Shown in pieces: positions 41,707-50,113 of a stretch of 64,000 nt of DNA. Within the stretch, counting starts at the first letter, position 1. Every line of letters begins with the position of its first letter. The DNA is from an uncultured Mucilaginibacter sp. GTDB taxonomy: Bacteria > Bacteroidota > Bacteroidia > Sphingobacteriales > Sphingobacteriaceae. The stretch covers positions 1 to 64,000 of the forward strand of contig NZ_CALMAT010000009.1 in assembly GCF_937859865.1 (NCBI RefSeq). The letters run 5' to 3'. Both the position numbers and the translations under genes were made by a program. Below the pieces are notes generated by a model. The model saw nothing but the letters and a program-made list of their open reading frames with translations. It was not told where the DNA came from and made no database searches.

Positions 41707-43392
41707 ATGGAAAAATGGTTGCCGAAAGTTTTGTTTTTTGTTATTGTTTTTGCTTTGGCCCGGCCTGTAAATGCCCAGCATAAAGCTTCTATTCAGGTTG
41801 ATTTAAACAAAACAATAGCACCTCTGAAACCCGTTTGGGCATGGTTTGGCAACGACGAACCCAACTACGCCTATATGAAAGACGGGCAAAAGCTGCTGAC
41901 GGAACTTTCGGCTTTAAGCCCAGTGCCGGTTTACCTGCGCACTCATAATTTGATGACTTCCGGCGATGGGACGGCGGCTTTAAAATGGGGCTCGACCAAT
42001 ATTTATACCGAAGATAAAAACGGCAAACCCGTTTATGATTTTACCATTGTTGACCGCATTTTTGATGCTTATGTTAAACGCGGCATGAAACCTTTGGCGC
42101 AAATCGGTTTTATGCCCGAGGCTTTGTCCACGCATCCCCAACCTTACCAGCACCACTGGCAGCCCGGCCATCCTTATCAAGAAATTATTACCGGCTGGGC
42201 TTATCCACCAAAAGATTACCAGAAATGGGGCGAACTGGTTTACCAATGGGTGAAACATTGTGTAAAAAGGTACGGGCAAAAAGAAGTGGAAAGCTGGTAT
42301 TGGGAAGTTTGGAACGAACCCAACGGCGATTACTGGAAAGCTTCCGTTCCCGAATTTTATAAATTGTACGATTACGCCGCCGATGGTGTAAAACGCGCTT
42401 TGCTGACCGCAAAAGTTGGCGGGCCAGACGTAGCCGGAACAGGCGGCGCAGGTGGTTCCAAATTTTTACGCGGCTTTATCCAACATTGTTTAACCGATAC
42501 CAATAATGTAACAGGCAAAATCGGTTCGCCGCTGGATGTGGTTTTGTTTCATGCTAAAGGATCGCCAAGAGTGGTTGATGGTGTTGTGCGGATGAACATG
42601 GGCACACAACTCCGCGATATCGAAACCGGTTTTCAGATTGTCAAATCTTTTCCGCAAACCCAAAACCTGCCGATTATTATTGGCGAATCTGACCCGGAAG
42701 GCTGTGCTGCCTGCGGTATGCAAACCAATCCCGAAAACGCTTACCGCAACGGAACCCTGTTTTCCAGTTACACGGCTGCTTCTTTTGCCCGGGAATATTT
42801 ACTGGCGAATGAATACGGTGTCAACTTTAAAGGCGCGGTTTCCTGGTCTTTCGAGTTTGAAGACCAGCCCTGGTTTGCCGGTTTCCGTGATTTGGCCACA
42901 AACGGTGTGGACAAACCTGTGCTGAACGTTTTCCGGATGTTTGGCATGATGAAAGGAAACCGGGTGGAAGCAAATGGCACCAATTTTTATCCGCTAAAAA
43001 CAGTACGCGATTCCAGCGTGCGTAACCAAACTGATATTGGCGCTTTTGCTTCAAAAGATAAAAACCAGGCAGCCATAATGGTTTGGAATTACCACGATGA
43101 CGACGTGCAAGAAAACGGAAACACTGCAATTGCAATCAACGGCATCCCTTCTAAACAAATCAAACTGACGGAATACCGCATAGACCAAAACTACAGCAAC
43201 TCTTACGAGGTTTGGAAAAAGATGGGTTCGCCGCAAAAACCAACTTCGGCACAAATCTCAACGTTGGAAAAAGCCGGAATGCTGCAAACTGCCGGAAACC
43301 CTAAAACGATGACTGTAGAAAACGGCAAAATAACAATGGATTTGAATTTGCCGCGACAAGCTGTTGTGTTGCTAAAATTAGAATGGAAGTAA
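41707..43392 (+). CDS. GH39-like exported glycoside hydrolase
   Basis: 561 residues with a signal peptide (VLFFVIVFALARPVNAQ). A (beta/alpha)8 fold of clan GH-A resembling GH39 beta-xylosidases: PVYLRTHNLMTSGDG, MKPLAQIGFMPEAL, the acid/base Glu204 in WEVWNEPNGDYW, a probable nucleophile Glu327 in LPIIIGESDPEG, and a C-terminal beta domain. It should act on xylosides or related glycosides in the periplasm. An ACAG-form motif with complete T-block (42981-43006) lies inside the coding sequence. Monocistronic. Confidence 0.87.
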   Translation: MEKWLPKVLFFVIVFALARPVNAQHKASIQVDLNKTIAPLKPVWAWFGNDEPNYAYMKDGQKLLTELSALSPVPVYLRTHNLMTSGDGTAALKWGSTNIYTEDKNGKPVYDFTIVDRIFDAYVKRGMKPLAQIGFMPEALSTHPQPYQHHWQPGHPYQEIITGWAYPPKDYQKWGELVYQWVKHCVKRYGQKEVESWYWEVWNEPNGDYWKASVPEFYKLYDYAADGVKRALLTAKVGGPDVAGTGGAGGSKFLRGFIQHCLTDTNNVTGKIGSPLDVVLFHAKGSPRVVDGVVRMNMGTQLRDIETGFQIVKSFPQTQNLPIIIGESDPEGCAACGMQTNPENAYRNGTLFSSYTAASFAREYLLANEYGVNFKGAVSWSFEFEDQPWFAGFRDLATNGVDKPVLNVFRMFGMMKGNRVEANGTNFYPLKTVRDSSVRNQTDIGAFASKDKNQAAIMVWNYHDDDVQENGNTAIAINGIPSKQIKLTEYRIDQNYSNSYEVWKKMGSPQKPTSAQISTLEKAGMLQTAGNPKTMTVENGKITMDLNLPRQAVVLLKLEWK

Positions 43393-43398
43393 AAAAAG

Positions 43399-43420
43399 AT
43401 GCGGTAAAAGAAGTATCAGG
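43399..43420 (+). repeat. Dispersed motif copy at the higB truncation point
   Basis: GATGCG then GTAAAAGAAGTATCAGG (core 43405-43416). It fills the gap between the GH39-like stop (43392) and the first recognisable toxin codon (43425). Confidence 0.85.
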
Positions 43421-43424
43421 TTAA

Positions 43425-43631
43425 CTTTTAAAGACGTTACAAAGAATGCCTGATACAAAGAGTTTGTATTTCTTGAACAGTTTAAATTTTGAAGCATTAA
43501 AAGGCAAACTGAAAGGAAAATATACAGTAAGGGTTGATTATCACTACAGGCTCGTTTTTTTAATTGAGCAAAATGAAATCACCGTATCAGAAATAATTGT
43601 TATAGAAGATTTAAGCAACCATTATCAGTAA
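43425..43631 (+). pseudogene. 5'-truncated HigB-type toxin
   Basis: The track starts at an internal ATG (43446), but the frame upstream reads LLKTLQR down to an in-frame TAA at 43422-43424. The joined segment LLKTLQRMPDTKSLYFLNSLNFEALKGKLKGKYTVRVDYHYRLVFLIEQNEITVSEIIVIEDLSNHYQ is the C-terminal two thirds of a HigB/RelE-fold toxin of the roughly 100-residue class. The missing N-terminal part cannot be found upstream, where the GH39-like gene ends. It is probably inactive, though a 61-residue product from 43446 cannot be excluded. One base separates it from higA. Confidence 0.75.
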
Positions 43632-43632
43632 T

Positions 43633-43935
43633 ATGGGCAACGATAAAATAATAGATAATCAAGGCAATGAAATCATCTTGGATATTGAATTACATCCCGG
43701 AGAAATTTTAAAAAACGAACTGGAAGCCAGGAAAATAACCAAGTCTGCATTTGCAATGAAAATTGGAATGTATCCTGGACATTTTGGGGATATTGTAAAA
43801 GGTAAGCGGAATATTACGGCGAGTATTGCTGTGAAATTAGAAACAGAATTAGGCATCGCAGCCGAATTTTGGATGGCGCTGCAGACCGATTACGATTTGC
43901 ATCTCGAACGTAATAAACTCAAACATTCAGCATAG
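43633..43935 (+). CDS. higA: HigA-family antitoxin (XRE helix-turn-helix)
   Basis: 100 residues: ELHPGEILKNELEARKITKSAFAMKIGMYPGHFGDIVKGKRNITASIAVKLETELGIAAEFWMALQTDYDLHL is the full HigA signature. It binds DNA through the XRE fold and neutralises HigB. Its toxin partner is truncated, so this is probably an orphan antitoxin that could still repress or protect against a related toxin elsewhere. Confidence 0.92.
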   Translation: MGNDKIIDNQGNEIILDIELHPGEILKNELEARKITKSAFAMKIGMYPGHFGDIVKGKRNITASIAVKLETELGIAAEFWMALQTDYDLHLERNKLKHSA

Positions 43936-43973
43936 AAAATACCTGATAAAAAAAGCATTTGCTTTATTTGTGT

Positions 43974-44891
43974 ATGGAGTTTGGAAAAGTACAACCGCAG
44001 GAAATACCTTTAATTGATTTTAGTTTGCCGCCCGATCCGGATTTTAACCAGGCAACGTTTGGAAAAAATCCTTCTTCGCAAAAACTAAAAGTCCATATTG
44101 GCTGCGTTACTTGGGGAAGCAAAGATTGGGTTGGCGAAGTTTATCCGCCGGGAATTAAAGAAGCGCGATTTTGGGAAGCTTACGCCAAACAGTTTAGCTG
44201 TATGGAACTGAACGCTACTTTTTACCAGGTTTATCCGGCAGAAACGATTGCAAAATGGAAAGAACGAGCGGCTGCAAACCCGGAGTTTTTGTTTTGTCCG
44301 AAGTTTTCAAAGCAGATAAGCCATGCCTCATCCTTAAAAACCACATATGATTTAACCACTGCTTTTTACGATGGCATTTTAGCTTTTGGCGAAAAACTGG
44401 GGCCGTTGTTCTTACAATTGAGCGATTATTTCGGGCCGGAGCGTTTTGCAGAACTGGAATCTTATTTAAAGCAATTGCCAAAAGAGGTACCGGTTTTTGT
44501 GGAATTGCGGCACGAGCGCTGGTTTTCGGACAAGCAATTGCAGGAAAAAGTTTTCGCGATGTTTAGAAGTTTAAATATTGGCGCCGTGATAACCGATGCG
44601 GCAGGCAGGCGGGACGCAGTACACATGCACTTGCCCATGCCTGCTGCTTTTGTCCGTTTTGTTGGAAATTCTTTGTTCTCTGAAAATAATTATCAGCGGG
44701 CAGACGATTGGGTAAAGCGGATCAAAATATGGCAGCAACAGGGCCTACAGTCTTTATTTCTGTTTGTGCATTTGCAACAAACTTTGGCCGAGCCTAAACT
44801 GGCAGATTATTTTATCCAAAAGCTTAACGCAGAATTGGGTTTGCAACTAAAAAGGCCGCAGTTTATTCAAAAGCCGTTGGAGTTGTTTTAA
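43974..44891 (+). CDS. DUF72 domain protein
   Basis: 305 residues. VHIGCVTWGSKDWVGEVYPPGIKEARFWEAYAKQFSCMELNATFYQVY, FLFCPKFSKQISH, LGPLFLQLSDYFGPERFAELESYLKQLPKEVPVFVELRHERWF and the closing helices fit PF01904 (TIM-barrel-like, function unknown). I start at ATG 43974; the track's TTG is five codons upstream, overlapping a one-base variant motif (43947-43958). The last 44 nt of the gene belong to the first copy of a 111-bp tandem duplication. Confidence 0.9.
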   Translation: MEFGKVQPQEIPLIDFSLPPDPDFNQATFGKNPSSQKLKVHIGCVTWGSKDWVGEVYPPGIKEARFWEAYAKQFSCMELNATFYQVYPAETIAKWKERAAANPEFLFCPKFSKQISHASSLKTTYDLTTAFYDGILAFGEKLGPLFLQLSDYFGPERFAELESYLKQLPKEVPVFVELRHERWFSDKQLQEKVFAMFRSLNIGAVITDAAGRRDAVHMHLPMPAAFVRFVGNSLFSENNYQRADDWVKRIKIWQQQGLQSLFLFVHLQQTLAEPKLADYFIQKLNAELGLQLKRPQFIQKPLELF

Positions 44892-45069
44892 TCAGCTAAA
44901 AATTTACACTGAAAATTATATGATAAAAGAAGCATCGGATCAAATCAAATTTTTCCGATAAAAAGGCCGCAGTTTTTTCAAAAGCCGTTGGAGTTGTTTT
45001 AATCAGCCAAAAATTTACACTGAAAATCATACGATAAAAGAAGCATCGGATCAAATCAAAACTTTTCCG
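44848..45069 (+). repeat. Tandem duplication of 111 bp including a gene end and a motif
   Basis: Copy 1 (44848-44958) and copy 2 (44959-45069) both run from TAAAAAGGCCGCAGTTT through AAAGCCGTTGGAGTTGTTTT, AAAATTTACACTGAAAAT and GATAAAAGAAGCATCGG to GATCAAATCAAA. They differ at only a few positions. The unit contains the last codons and stop of the DUF72 gene plus one full motif, so the motif is present twice (44924-44935, 45035-45046). Copy 2 forms the 3' end of the SRPBCC gene on the other strand. Confidence 0.9.
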
Positions 45070-45752
45070 CCTTCGATGTAGGTTTTAAAGTTCTTGATAT
45101 CGTTGCGGATCATTTTTTCAAAAACTGGTGTAAACAATTTCGCCAAACCTTCTCCGGTTCCGGCAATCGGCGATTTATAGGCAATCACTACATTGATGAC
45201 CGTCCCTTTTCCTGCAGGCGCATCACTGAAAGAAACGTGGCCTTCGTTATCAACCGTTGACTCTTTTAATGATTTCCAACTGATAAGTTTGCCCGGCTCG
45301 TCGCGCGTGATTTGTGCTTCCCAGCCAATTTTGGCCAGATTTCCCGGAACCCGGGCAACCCAATAGGAGTTTTTTGCATCTTTTTCTACCACCGATGCCA
45401 AATGTTTCATAAACAAAGGCAGGTTTTCCAGCTTACGCCAAAAACGATAAACCTCTTGTTTGGGTTTATTTACATTAACCACATGCGTAATATGGATACT
45501 GGAGGGCGTTTTGTTAATGCCGATGCTTTTGTAAACCGGGCAAACGCCGGTTATCCCACGAAACAACAAATAACCGCCGGTAGCAGCTTCTACCAAACCC
45601 CTGACCGGACTGCTAAAGATGCTGGCAATTCCGGCAGCGGTAATTTTGGTGCCGAGGGAAAGGGAAACTAATCTTTCGCCCCAAGCTAAATTTGGCGAAA
45701 TAGCGGTAGAAGGCGTATGCAAACCAATGCGTTGCGCAAATGTAAAGGCCAT
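45051..45752 (-). CDS. DUF2892-SRPBCC fusion protein
   Basis: 233 residues. The N-terminal 75 residues (LAWGERLVSLSLGTKITAAGIASIF...GGYLLFRGITGVCPVYKSIGI) look like a DUF2892/YgaP-type two-helix membrane hairpin. The rest (SIHITHVVNVNKPKQEVYRFWRKLENLPLFMKHLASV...) is an SRPBCC ligand-binding fold. This combination is common in Bacteroidota and stress-associated elsewhere, with no known ligand. The C-terminal codons lie in copy 2 of the 111-bp duplication, so its last residues may have been altered by that event. Confidence 0.85.
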   Translation of the reverse strand: MAFTFAQRIGLHTPSTAISPNLAWGERLVSLSLGTKITAAGIASIFSSPVRGLVEAATGGYLLFRGITGVCPVYKSIGINKTPSSIHITHVVNVNKPKQEVYRFWRKLENLPLFMKHLASVVEKDAKNSYWVARVPGNLAKIGWEAQITRDEPGKLISWKSLKESTVDNEGHVSFSDAPAGKGTVINVVIAYKSPIAGTGEGLAKLFTPVFEKMIRNDIKNFKTYIEGGKVLI

Positions 45753-45901
45753 AACTTTGTTTTTTGGTTAGTAAACGTTTTAGGTAAACGGGTTTTTTTA
45801 ACGAATAAAAATAGCAGTAAGTTTTAACAGTAATGCATTTCTTTTTCAATTGATGCCTAAACTTTTGCCCTTAAAAGAAGTTCTTTTAAAAAATCCAACA
45901 C

Positions 45902-46381
45902 ATGAACGATAACCAATTACTCCGCCAGCAATTGGCCGGTTTGCTTCAAAAAAGTTATGCACACGTTAATTTTGAGCAGGCGATTGAAGGTCTCGAGCTA
46001 AAAAGCATTGGCGCGCAAGTACCGCATTTGCCTTACACTATTTGGCAACTGGCAGAACACATCCGTATTGTGCAACAGGATATGCTCAACTTTTCGGAGG
46101 ACAAAAATTACCAGCCTTTAAACTGGCCCGAAGATTACTGGCCGAAAGAAGCCGCGCCGGCAAACCAACAGGAATGGCAAAATACTTTAGCCGAAATCAA
46201 AAAAAGCCAGGCTGCTTTTACCGCTTTAATTAACGATGAACAACTCGATCTGTTAAAACCTTTTCCGCATGGCGAAGGCCAAAGTTTGTTTAGGGAGGCC
46301 GTGATGATTATTGATCATTTGAGTTACCATACCGGGCAGATTGTGTTGATCAGAAGATTGCTGGAAAACTGGAAAGGATAA
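45902..46381 (+). CDS. DinB-family metal-dependent protein
   Basis: 159 residues forming a four-helix bundle. The three likely metal-binding His lie in TIWQLAEHIRIVQQDM, IIDHLSYHTGQIVLIRRLL. DinB/YfiT-like proteins include thiol S-transferases, but most are uncharacterised. It stands alone, converging on the acidic protein gene with a shared terminator. Confidence 0.88.
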   Translation: MNDNQLLRQQLAGLLQKSYAHVNFEQAIEGLELKSIGAQVPHLPYTIWQLAEHIRIVQQDMLNFSEDKNYQPLNWPEDYWPKEAAPANQQEWQNTLAEIKKSQAAFTALINDEQLDLLKPFPHGEGQSLFREAVMIIDHLSYHTGQIVLIRRLLENWKG

Positions 46382-46405
46382 CTTCAAAACACAGTTTATT
46401 TTCAT

Positions 46406-46442
46406 AAAAAAAAGCAATGCCTTTTACAACATTGCTTTTTTT
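46406..46442. terminator. Bidirectional terminator after the DinB gene
   Basis: AAAAAAAAGCAATG, loop CCTTTTACAA, CATTGCTTTTTTT: a 12-13 bp stem with A/T tracts on both outer sides, placed between convergent genes. Confidence 0.85.
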
Positions 46443-46484
46443 ATGCCTATATTTTTTATGTAAACGGCTTAGCGAGCTTATCGC

Positions 46485-47051
46485 TTAATCATACATTTTT
46501 TTGCGGTCCGGATGTTCGCCACCGTCTTCTATTTCCGGTGGATTGGAAATTTCTTCACTTGGCGTTTGTAAAGCAGAGTTTCCCCAGCCCTGGCTATGGG
46601 TTTCTGAATCGCTTTGGTCGCGCTCGTTTTTCAGTTCCAGTTCGCTTGTCCCAAAATTTTGTCCGCCCATTGGTTCGCCTTCTAAACCTTTTGCACCTGC
46701 TTCGTGTACTGATTTTTCATTTCCGATCCAGGTTTTGGTCAGTTCCCGTTCGGTCGGGTCATCACTGTTTGCGTTAAAACCGTCTTTATCGGGCAGGTTG
46801 TCCTCGCCCACATTATCGTCAAAATCTTCATCGTCGTCATCAATTGACGACTCAGTTGCATCATTGGTTGGGTTCATCGTTGTGGTACCATGGTCGCCAA
46901 ATTCCAAGTCATCATTTTTTTGCACGTCGGCTTCCGTTGTTGGCTTGTCGCTGTAACTTCCACCTTCCCAAACTACTTGATTTTGGTTACTGGATGTTTG
47001 CTTCGAACGATCAGTTTGACCATTAAAAGCCGAATTATCTTGCTGGTTCAT
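46485..47051 (-). CDS. Disordered acidic protein of unknown function
   Basis: 188 residues, very rich in Asp, Glu, Asn, Ser and Gly (SSIDDDDEDFDDNVGEDNLPDKDG), with no hydrophobic core, signal peptide or membrane segment. It is likely intrinsically disordered and cytoplasmic. The codon use resembles that of its neighbours and the frame is long for this composition, so I accept it as real. Such proteins in this family are often stress-related; no function can be inferred. Confidence 0.7.
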   Translation of the reverse strand: MNQQDNSAFNGQTDRSKQTSSNQNQVVWEGGSYSDKPTTEADVQKNDDLEFGDHGTTTMNPTNDATESSIDDDDEDFDDNVGEDNLPDKDGFNANSDDPTERELTKTWIGNEKSVHEAGAKGLEGEPMGGQNFGTSELELKNERDQSDSETHSQGWGNSALQTPSEEISNPPEIEDGGEHPDRKKMYD

Positions 47052-47105
47052 AAAAACATGTTTGAGGTTATGTTTGAGAAGAACGCAACAGTGTAAAAGT
47101 TGTTT

Positions 47106-47135
47106 CTAAATTTTATGCGATAAAAGAAGTATTGG
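47106..47135 (+). repeat. Dispersed motif copy in the 47.05-47.25 kb gap
   Basis: CTAAATTTTATGCGA then TAAAAGAAGTATTGGG (core 47121-47132). Nothing else recognisable lies in this gap. Confidence 0.85.
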
Positions 47136-47251
47136 GAAGATGCTGGGGGAAGCCTGAAAGTCGGGCAAGTCTGAAAAGTTGACTTTTGTACTATGCGCTT
47201 CTATATCCTGTTTTTCTACATCAACCCGCAACTTGCAACCCGTAACTTATT

Positions 47252-48025
47252 TTATTGATACACTTTCATCACCGTACGTTCAACAAGTCCTTTTGGCAAA
47301 AGCCAGGTGATAAACGCTCCGGCTTTGTTAATCAAACCTGTGATCACTTCCGGTTTTTTCCGGAACATCGCTTTTACGGCAATTTTTGCAACAGCCTGCG
47401 GTGTCATGTTGACCTGGCTGGCCGCCTTTAAAGCTTTTGCCCCAACTTGCGCGCGCACTACAAAATCAGTATCCGTGGCGCCTGGCGAAACGGCTGTTAC
47501 AGATACGCTGGTATTCCTTAGTTCCTGGTGCAAAGCGCGGCTAAAACTCAATAAAAAAGCTTTGCTTGCAGCATATAAACCCAATCCCGGCACGGCCTGG
47601 TAAGCCGCAGAACTTGCGGTATTTAAAATATAAGCCTGGGGCTGTGCCAAAAGCTGCGGTAAAAACAGTTGAGTTAACGTAACCGGAACGAGCATGTTCA
47701 CTTGCAGCATATCCAGGTTATTGGGCAAGGTTTGTTTATTGAAAGCACCGCTTAAACCGTAACCGGCATTGTTTACCAAAATATTAATGCTGAAGTTTTG
47801 TGCCGCGCACCAATCAAAAACTTTTTGGCCGGCATTTGCTTCGGCCAGGTCTACGGCCAGGAATGCTGTTTTTACCGCATGTTTTTTTGAAAGTTCGTCT
47901 GCTGCCTGTTGCAGCAAATCCTGGGAACGGGCAATCAGGATCAGGTCAATTTTGCGTGCCGCCAGTTCTTCTGCTATCGCTTTGCCAATGCCTTTGCTGG
48001 CGCCTGTTATTAATGCGTATGCCAT
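47252..48025 (-). CDS. SDR-family short-chain dehydrogenase
   Basis: 257 residues: ALITGASKGIGKAIAEELAARKIDLILIARS (cofactor loop), ILVNNAGYGLSG, NTASSAAYQAVPGLGLYAASKAFLLSFSRALHQEL (Ser, YxxxK) and SPGATDTDF. It resembles the DltE/YqjQ group of classical SDRs. It lies 64 nt downstream of a PhyH-family gene on the same strand, so they may be co-transcribed. Substrate unknown. Confidence 0.93.
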   Translation of the reverse strand: MAYALITGASKGIGKAIAEELAARKIDLILIARSQDLLQQAADELSKKHAVKTAFLAVDLAEANAGQKVFDWCAAQNFSINILVNNAGYGLSGAFNKQTLPNNLDMLQVNMLVPVTLTQLFLPQLLAQPQAYILNTASSAAYQAVPGLGLYAASKAFLLSFSRALHQELRNTSVSVTAVSPGATDTDFVVRAQVGAKALKAASQVNMTPQAVAKIAVKAMFRKKPEVITGLINKAGAFITWLLPKGLVERTVMKVYQ

Positions 48026-48089
48026 AAATTTTGTTAAACAAAAAGGCTGGTATAAGCCAGCCTTGAAATATCAGAAATGGTTTTAAAAT

Positions 48090-48905
48090 TTAAAATTTTG
48101 CTTTATGCCCAAAGTGGTGGTAAAAAGGTGTTTTGCTTTGTTCGTTTTTCGGGATCATTTTGCCGGTAATAATCGGGATGTACATTACCCGCCGCCTGCT
48201 TTTCAGCCCTGTATAAGGCGATTGCTGCACACGGTGCCATAAGCGGCCATCGTGCACTGTTAAATCGCCTGCCTGAATATCAAAACCAACTTCCTGTGCG
48301 TCTTCGTTGTTGTCAATAAAATACTTTTTGGCAAACAGCAGTTTCAGGATGCCTTGTTTGTGTGTTCCGGTCAAAACCCGTAAACCACCATTTTCGGCAG
48401 GGCAGTCATCCAAATGGATGCCCACGTTGAGCATCGGCATAATGCGCTGCCCCAAAAATATATCACGCGGGCTATCGGTATGCCAGCCCATTTGAGAAAA
48501 AGTACTGTCGGGCGTTTTGATGTATTGGTTGATCACCAGTCCATCTTTCTCGTCTTCGCCGATGCGGCCCTCAAACGGTGCCACCATAGCCGGCAGTGCT
48601 TTAAAACGAGGGTCTTTTAAAAACTCGTGCAATACAGTATTATGCAAGGAAGAAAAGCAAAAACGCTGGATTATCTTTTGGCCGTTTTCATCTTTGCCAA
48701 ATTTTAATGGCGTACCGTTCACTTTTTCGCGGCCTTCGTCAAGCCAGGTTTTTTGTAAGGTATTGATTTCTGTTAAAAGTGTTTCTACTGTGTCCCTGGT
48801 AATGAAATTCCTGAAAATTATCACGCCGTTTTTATCGAAAAAATCTAACTGCTCCTGGGTAAGTTTATTGCCAAGGGTGAAATTAGGGCATTCAAGCTTT
48901 ATCAT
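48090..48905 (-). CDS. Phytanoyl-CoA dioxygenase (PhyH) family protein
   Basis: 271 residues. A Fe(II)/2-oxoglutarate double-stranded beta-helix: facial triad HxD in MGWHTDSPRD and the distal His in LTVHDGRLWHRVQQSPYTGLKSRRRVMYIP, with the 2-oxoglutarate-binding Arg close behind. FDKNGVIIFRNFITRDTVE opens the fold. It hydroxylates a small molecule or lipid that cannot be predicted. Next to an SDR, so a two-step oxidation is conceivable. Confidence 0.9.
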   Translation of the reverse strand: MIKLECPNFTLGNKLTQEQLDFFDKNGVIIFRNFITRDTVETLLTEINTLQKTWLDEGREKVNGTPLKFGKDENGQKIIQRFCFSSLHNTVLHEFLKDPRFKALPAMVAPFEGRIGEDEKDGLVINQYIKTPDSTFSQMGWHTDSPRDIFLGQRIMPMLNVGIHLDDCPAENGGLRVLTGTHKQGILKLLFAKKYFIDNNEDAQEVGFDIQAGDLTVHDGRLWHRVQQSPYTGLKSRRRVMYIPIITGKMIPKNEQSKTPFYHHFGHKAKF

Positions 48906-49165
48906 TCTGTTTATGTTATAGGCTTAAAAAAACTGGCAGTTCTGGTTGTTTTAAAAACAAAAGATAAATTTTGCCTTACAAAGCTGCCTGTTTTTCAAAG
49001 TGCCAAATCTACTTAAAATAGGTTTATAGTTTAAATCTAACTTAAATGTGCGGTTAATTTTACATTGATATTTAAATTAATGTAATTTTTTTTATTTAAT
49101 CAATACTACCAAAACTAAGGGCATATTTAAATTTATACATATCCTTCAATATTCTCAGGATTGAT

Positions 49166-49266
49166 ATCAATGCTTCTTTTACCCTATAAAAATTGGTGCC
49201 TGTATCAATTTAAACAAATCAAAAACCAAATGTTTGCCAATTTTTAGGTGATAAAAGAAGCATTGG
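49166..49266. repeat. Inverted pair of full-length motifs in a 389-bp gap
   Basis: AATGCTTCTTTTACC with CTATAAAAATTGG (core 49170-49181) faces CCAATTTTTAGGTG with ATAAAAGAAGCATTGG (core 49252-49263). The arms are about 28 nt with a loop of about 43 nt. The rest of 48906-49294 is AT-rich leader of the PhyH gene and I see no gene in it. Confidence 0.85.
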
Positions 49267-49294
49267 TATTTGTTAGGTAAATTTTAAACAAGCC

Positions 49295-49942
49295 CTAATA
49301 CGCTGCAATTTTTTTTGACAGCCGGTAAAGTATATACGTAAAAAACGGTGCGGCAACAATATCTATTGTGTAATGTGCGTGCTGAACAAGTAACAAGATA
49401 GCGATGGCTACGGTGGCAAACAGCGCGTAGGCTTTGTCGTACCTGTTTTCCAAACATAGAAAAATCAGGAACATGGTTGCCGTATGGCCAGAATAAAAAA
49501 GGTCTTTGGTGATCAACTGGTTGCCATAAAACATAGCGGTAACAGGGTCATGCAGATAAATCAACCCTTTTGGCAGGTTGAGCGGTACTAAAGTAATGCT
49601 GATGATACGCGAAACAAACAAGAGCAAAACTGTCCATCCGGCAACGATTAAAAAGCGCGGGTTTTGTACGGCACGGCAAACTGCCAGTAAAATCACGCTC
49701 CACAAAATACAAAAAATTGGTATGGATACGTCGTGCTGTGGTATGAAATTGAGCAGCCAATCGTTTAAAACGATGCCATTACGTTGCTGAATGTAGTTAA
49801 AAAAGTACGGGTTTACCGAAACGACGATAAAAATAATGACGAGTACCGCAAAAAGCCGTTTTCTGAAAGCAGTAAGCTTCCATTCTTGCGTCCATTTGTC
49901 TCTATATGAAGTATTTGTTAAATTTAGGTTATCAATTTCCAT
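49295..49942 (-). CDS. PAP2-like / sphingomyelin-synthase-like membrane phosphatase
   Basis: 215 residues with about six membrane helices. KDLFYSGHTATMFLIFLCL and LVQHAHYTIDIVAAPFFTYILY carry the C2/C3-like His motifs of the PAP2_C (sphingomyelin synthase-like) family. It probably hydrolyses or transfers a lipid phosphate head group. Bacteroidota commonly make sphingolipids, which gives a plausible but unproven context. Confidence 0.82.
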   Translation of the reverse strand: MEIDNLNLTNTSYRDKWTQEWKLTAFRKRLFAVLVIIFIVVSVNPYFFNYIQQRNGIVLNDWLLNFIPQHDVSIPIFCILWSVILLAVCRAVQNPRFLIVAGWTVLLLFVSRIISITLVPLNLPKGLIYLHDPVTAMFYGNQLITKDLFYSGHTATMFLIFLCLENRYDKAYALFATVAIAILLLVQHAHYTIDIVAAPFFTYILYRLSKKIAAY

Positions 49943-50070
49943 CCGTGGTAAACTTACAGTGTTTTTGATAAATGGTGCAATGTAAAAAATATCTTGACAG
50001 ATAGTTTACGGTTTTGGGCAGAAACAAGTTTAGGGACAGGCGAAAACAGGTTGATTGACGGAAAGTGGCA

Positions 50071-50098
50071 ATGCTTCTTTTATGGCATAAAAATCAGT
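50071..50098 (-). repeat. Dispersed motif copy after the omega-amidase gene
   Basis: ATGCTTCTTTTATGG with CATAAAAATCAG (core 50071-50082). The T-block pairs with the core at the standard spacing. Confidence 0.85.
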
Positions 50099-50113
50099 GG
50101 CGTCCGAAGCTTT

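Noticed and set aside
46485-47051. Acidic ORF as a sequencing or shadow artefact
   Set aside because: The opposite-strand ORFs are shorter and Ser/Phe-rich, and the gene has its own terminator. I kept it as a real, unknown gene.
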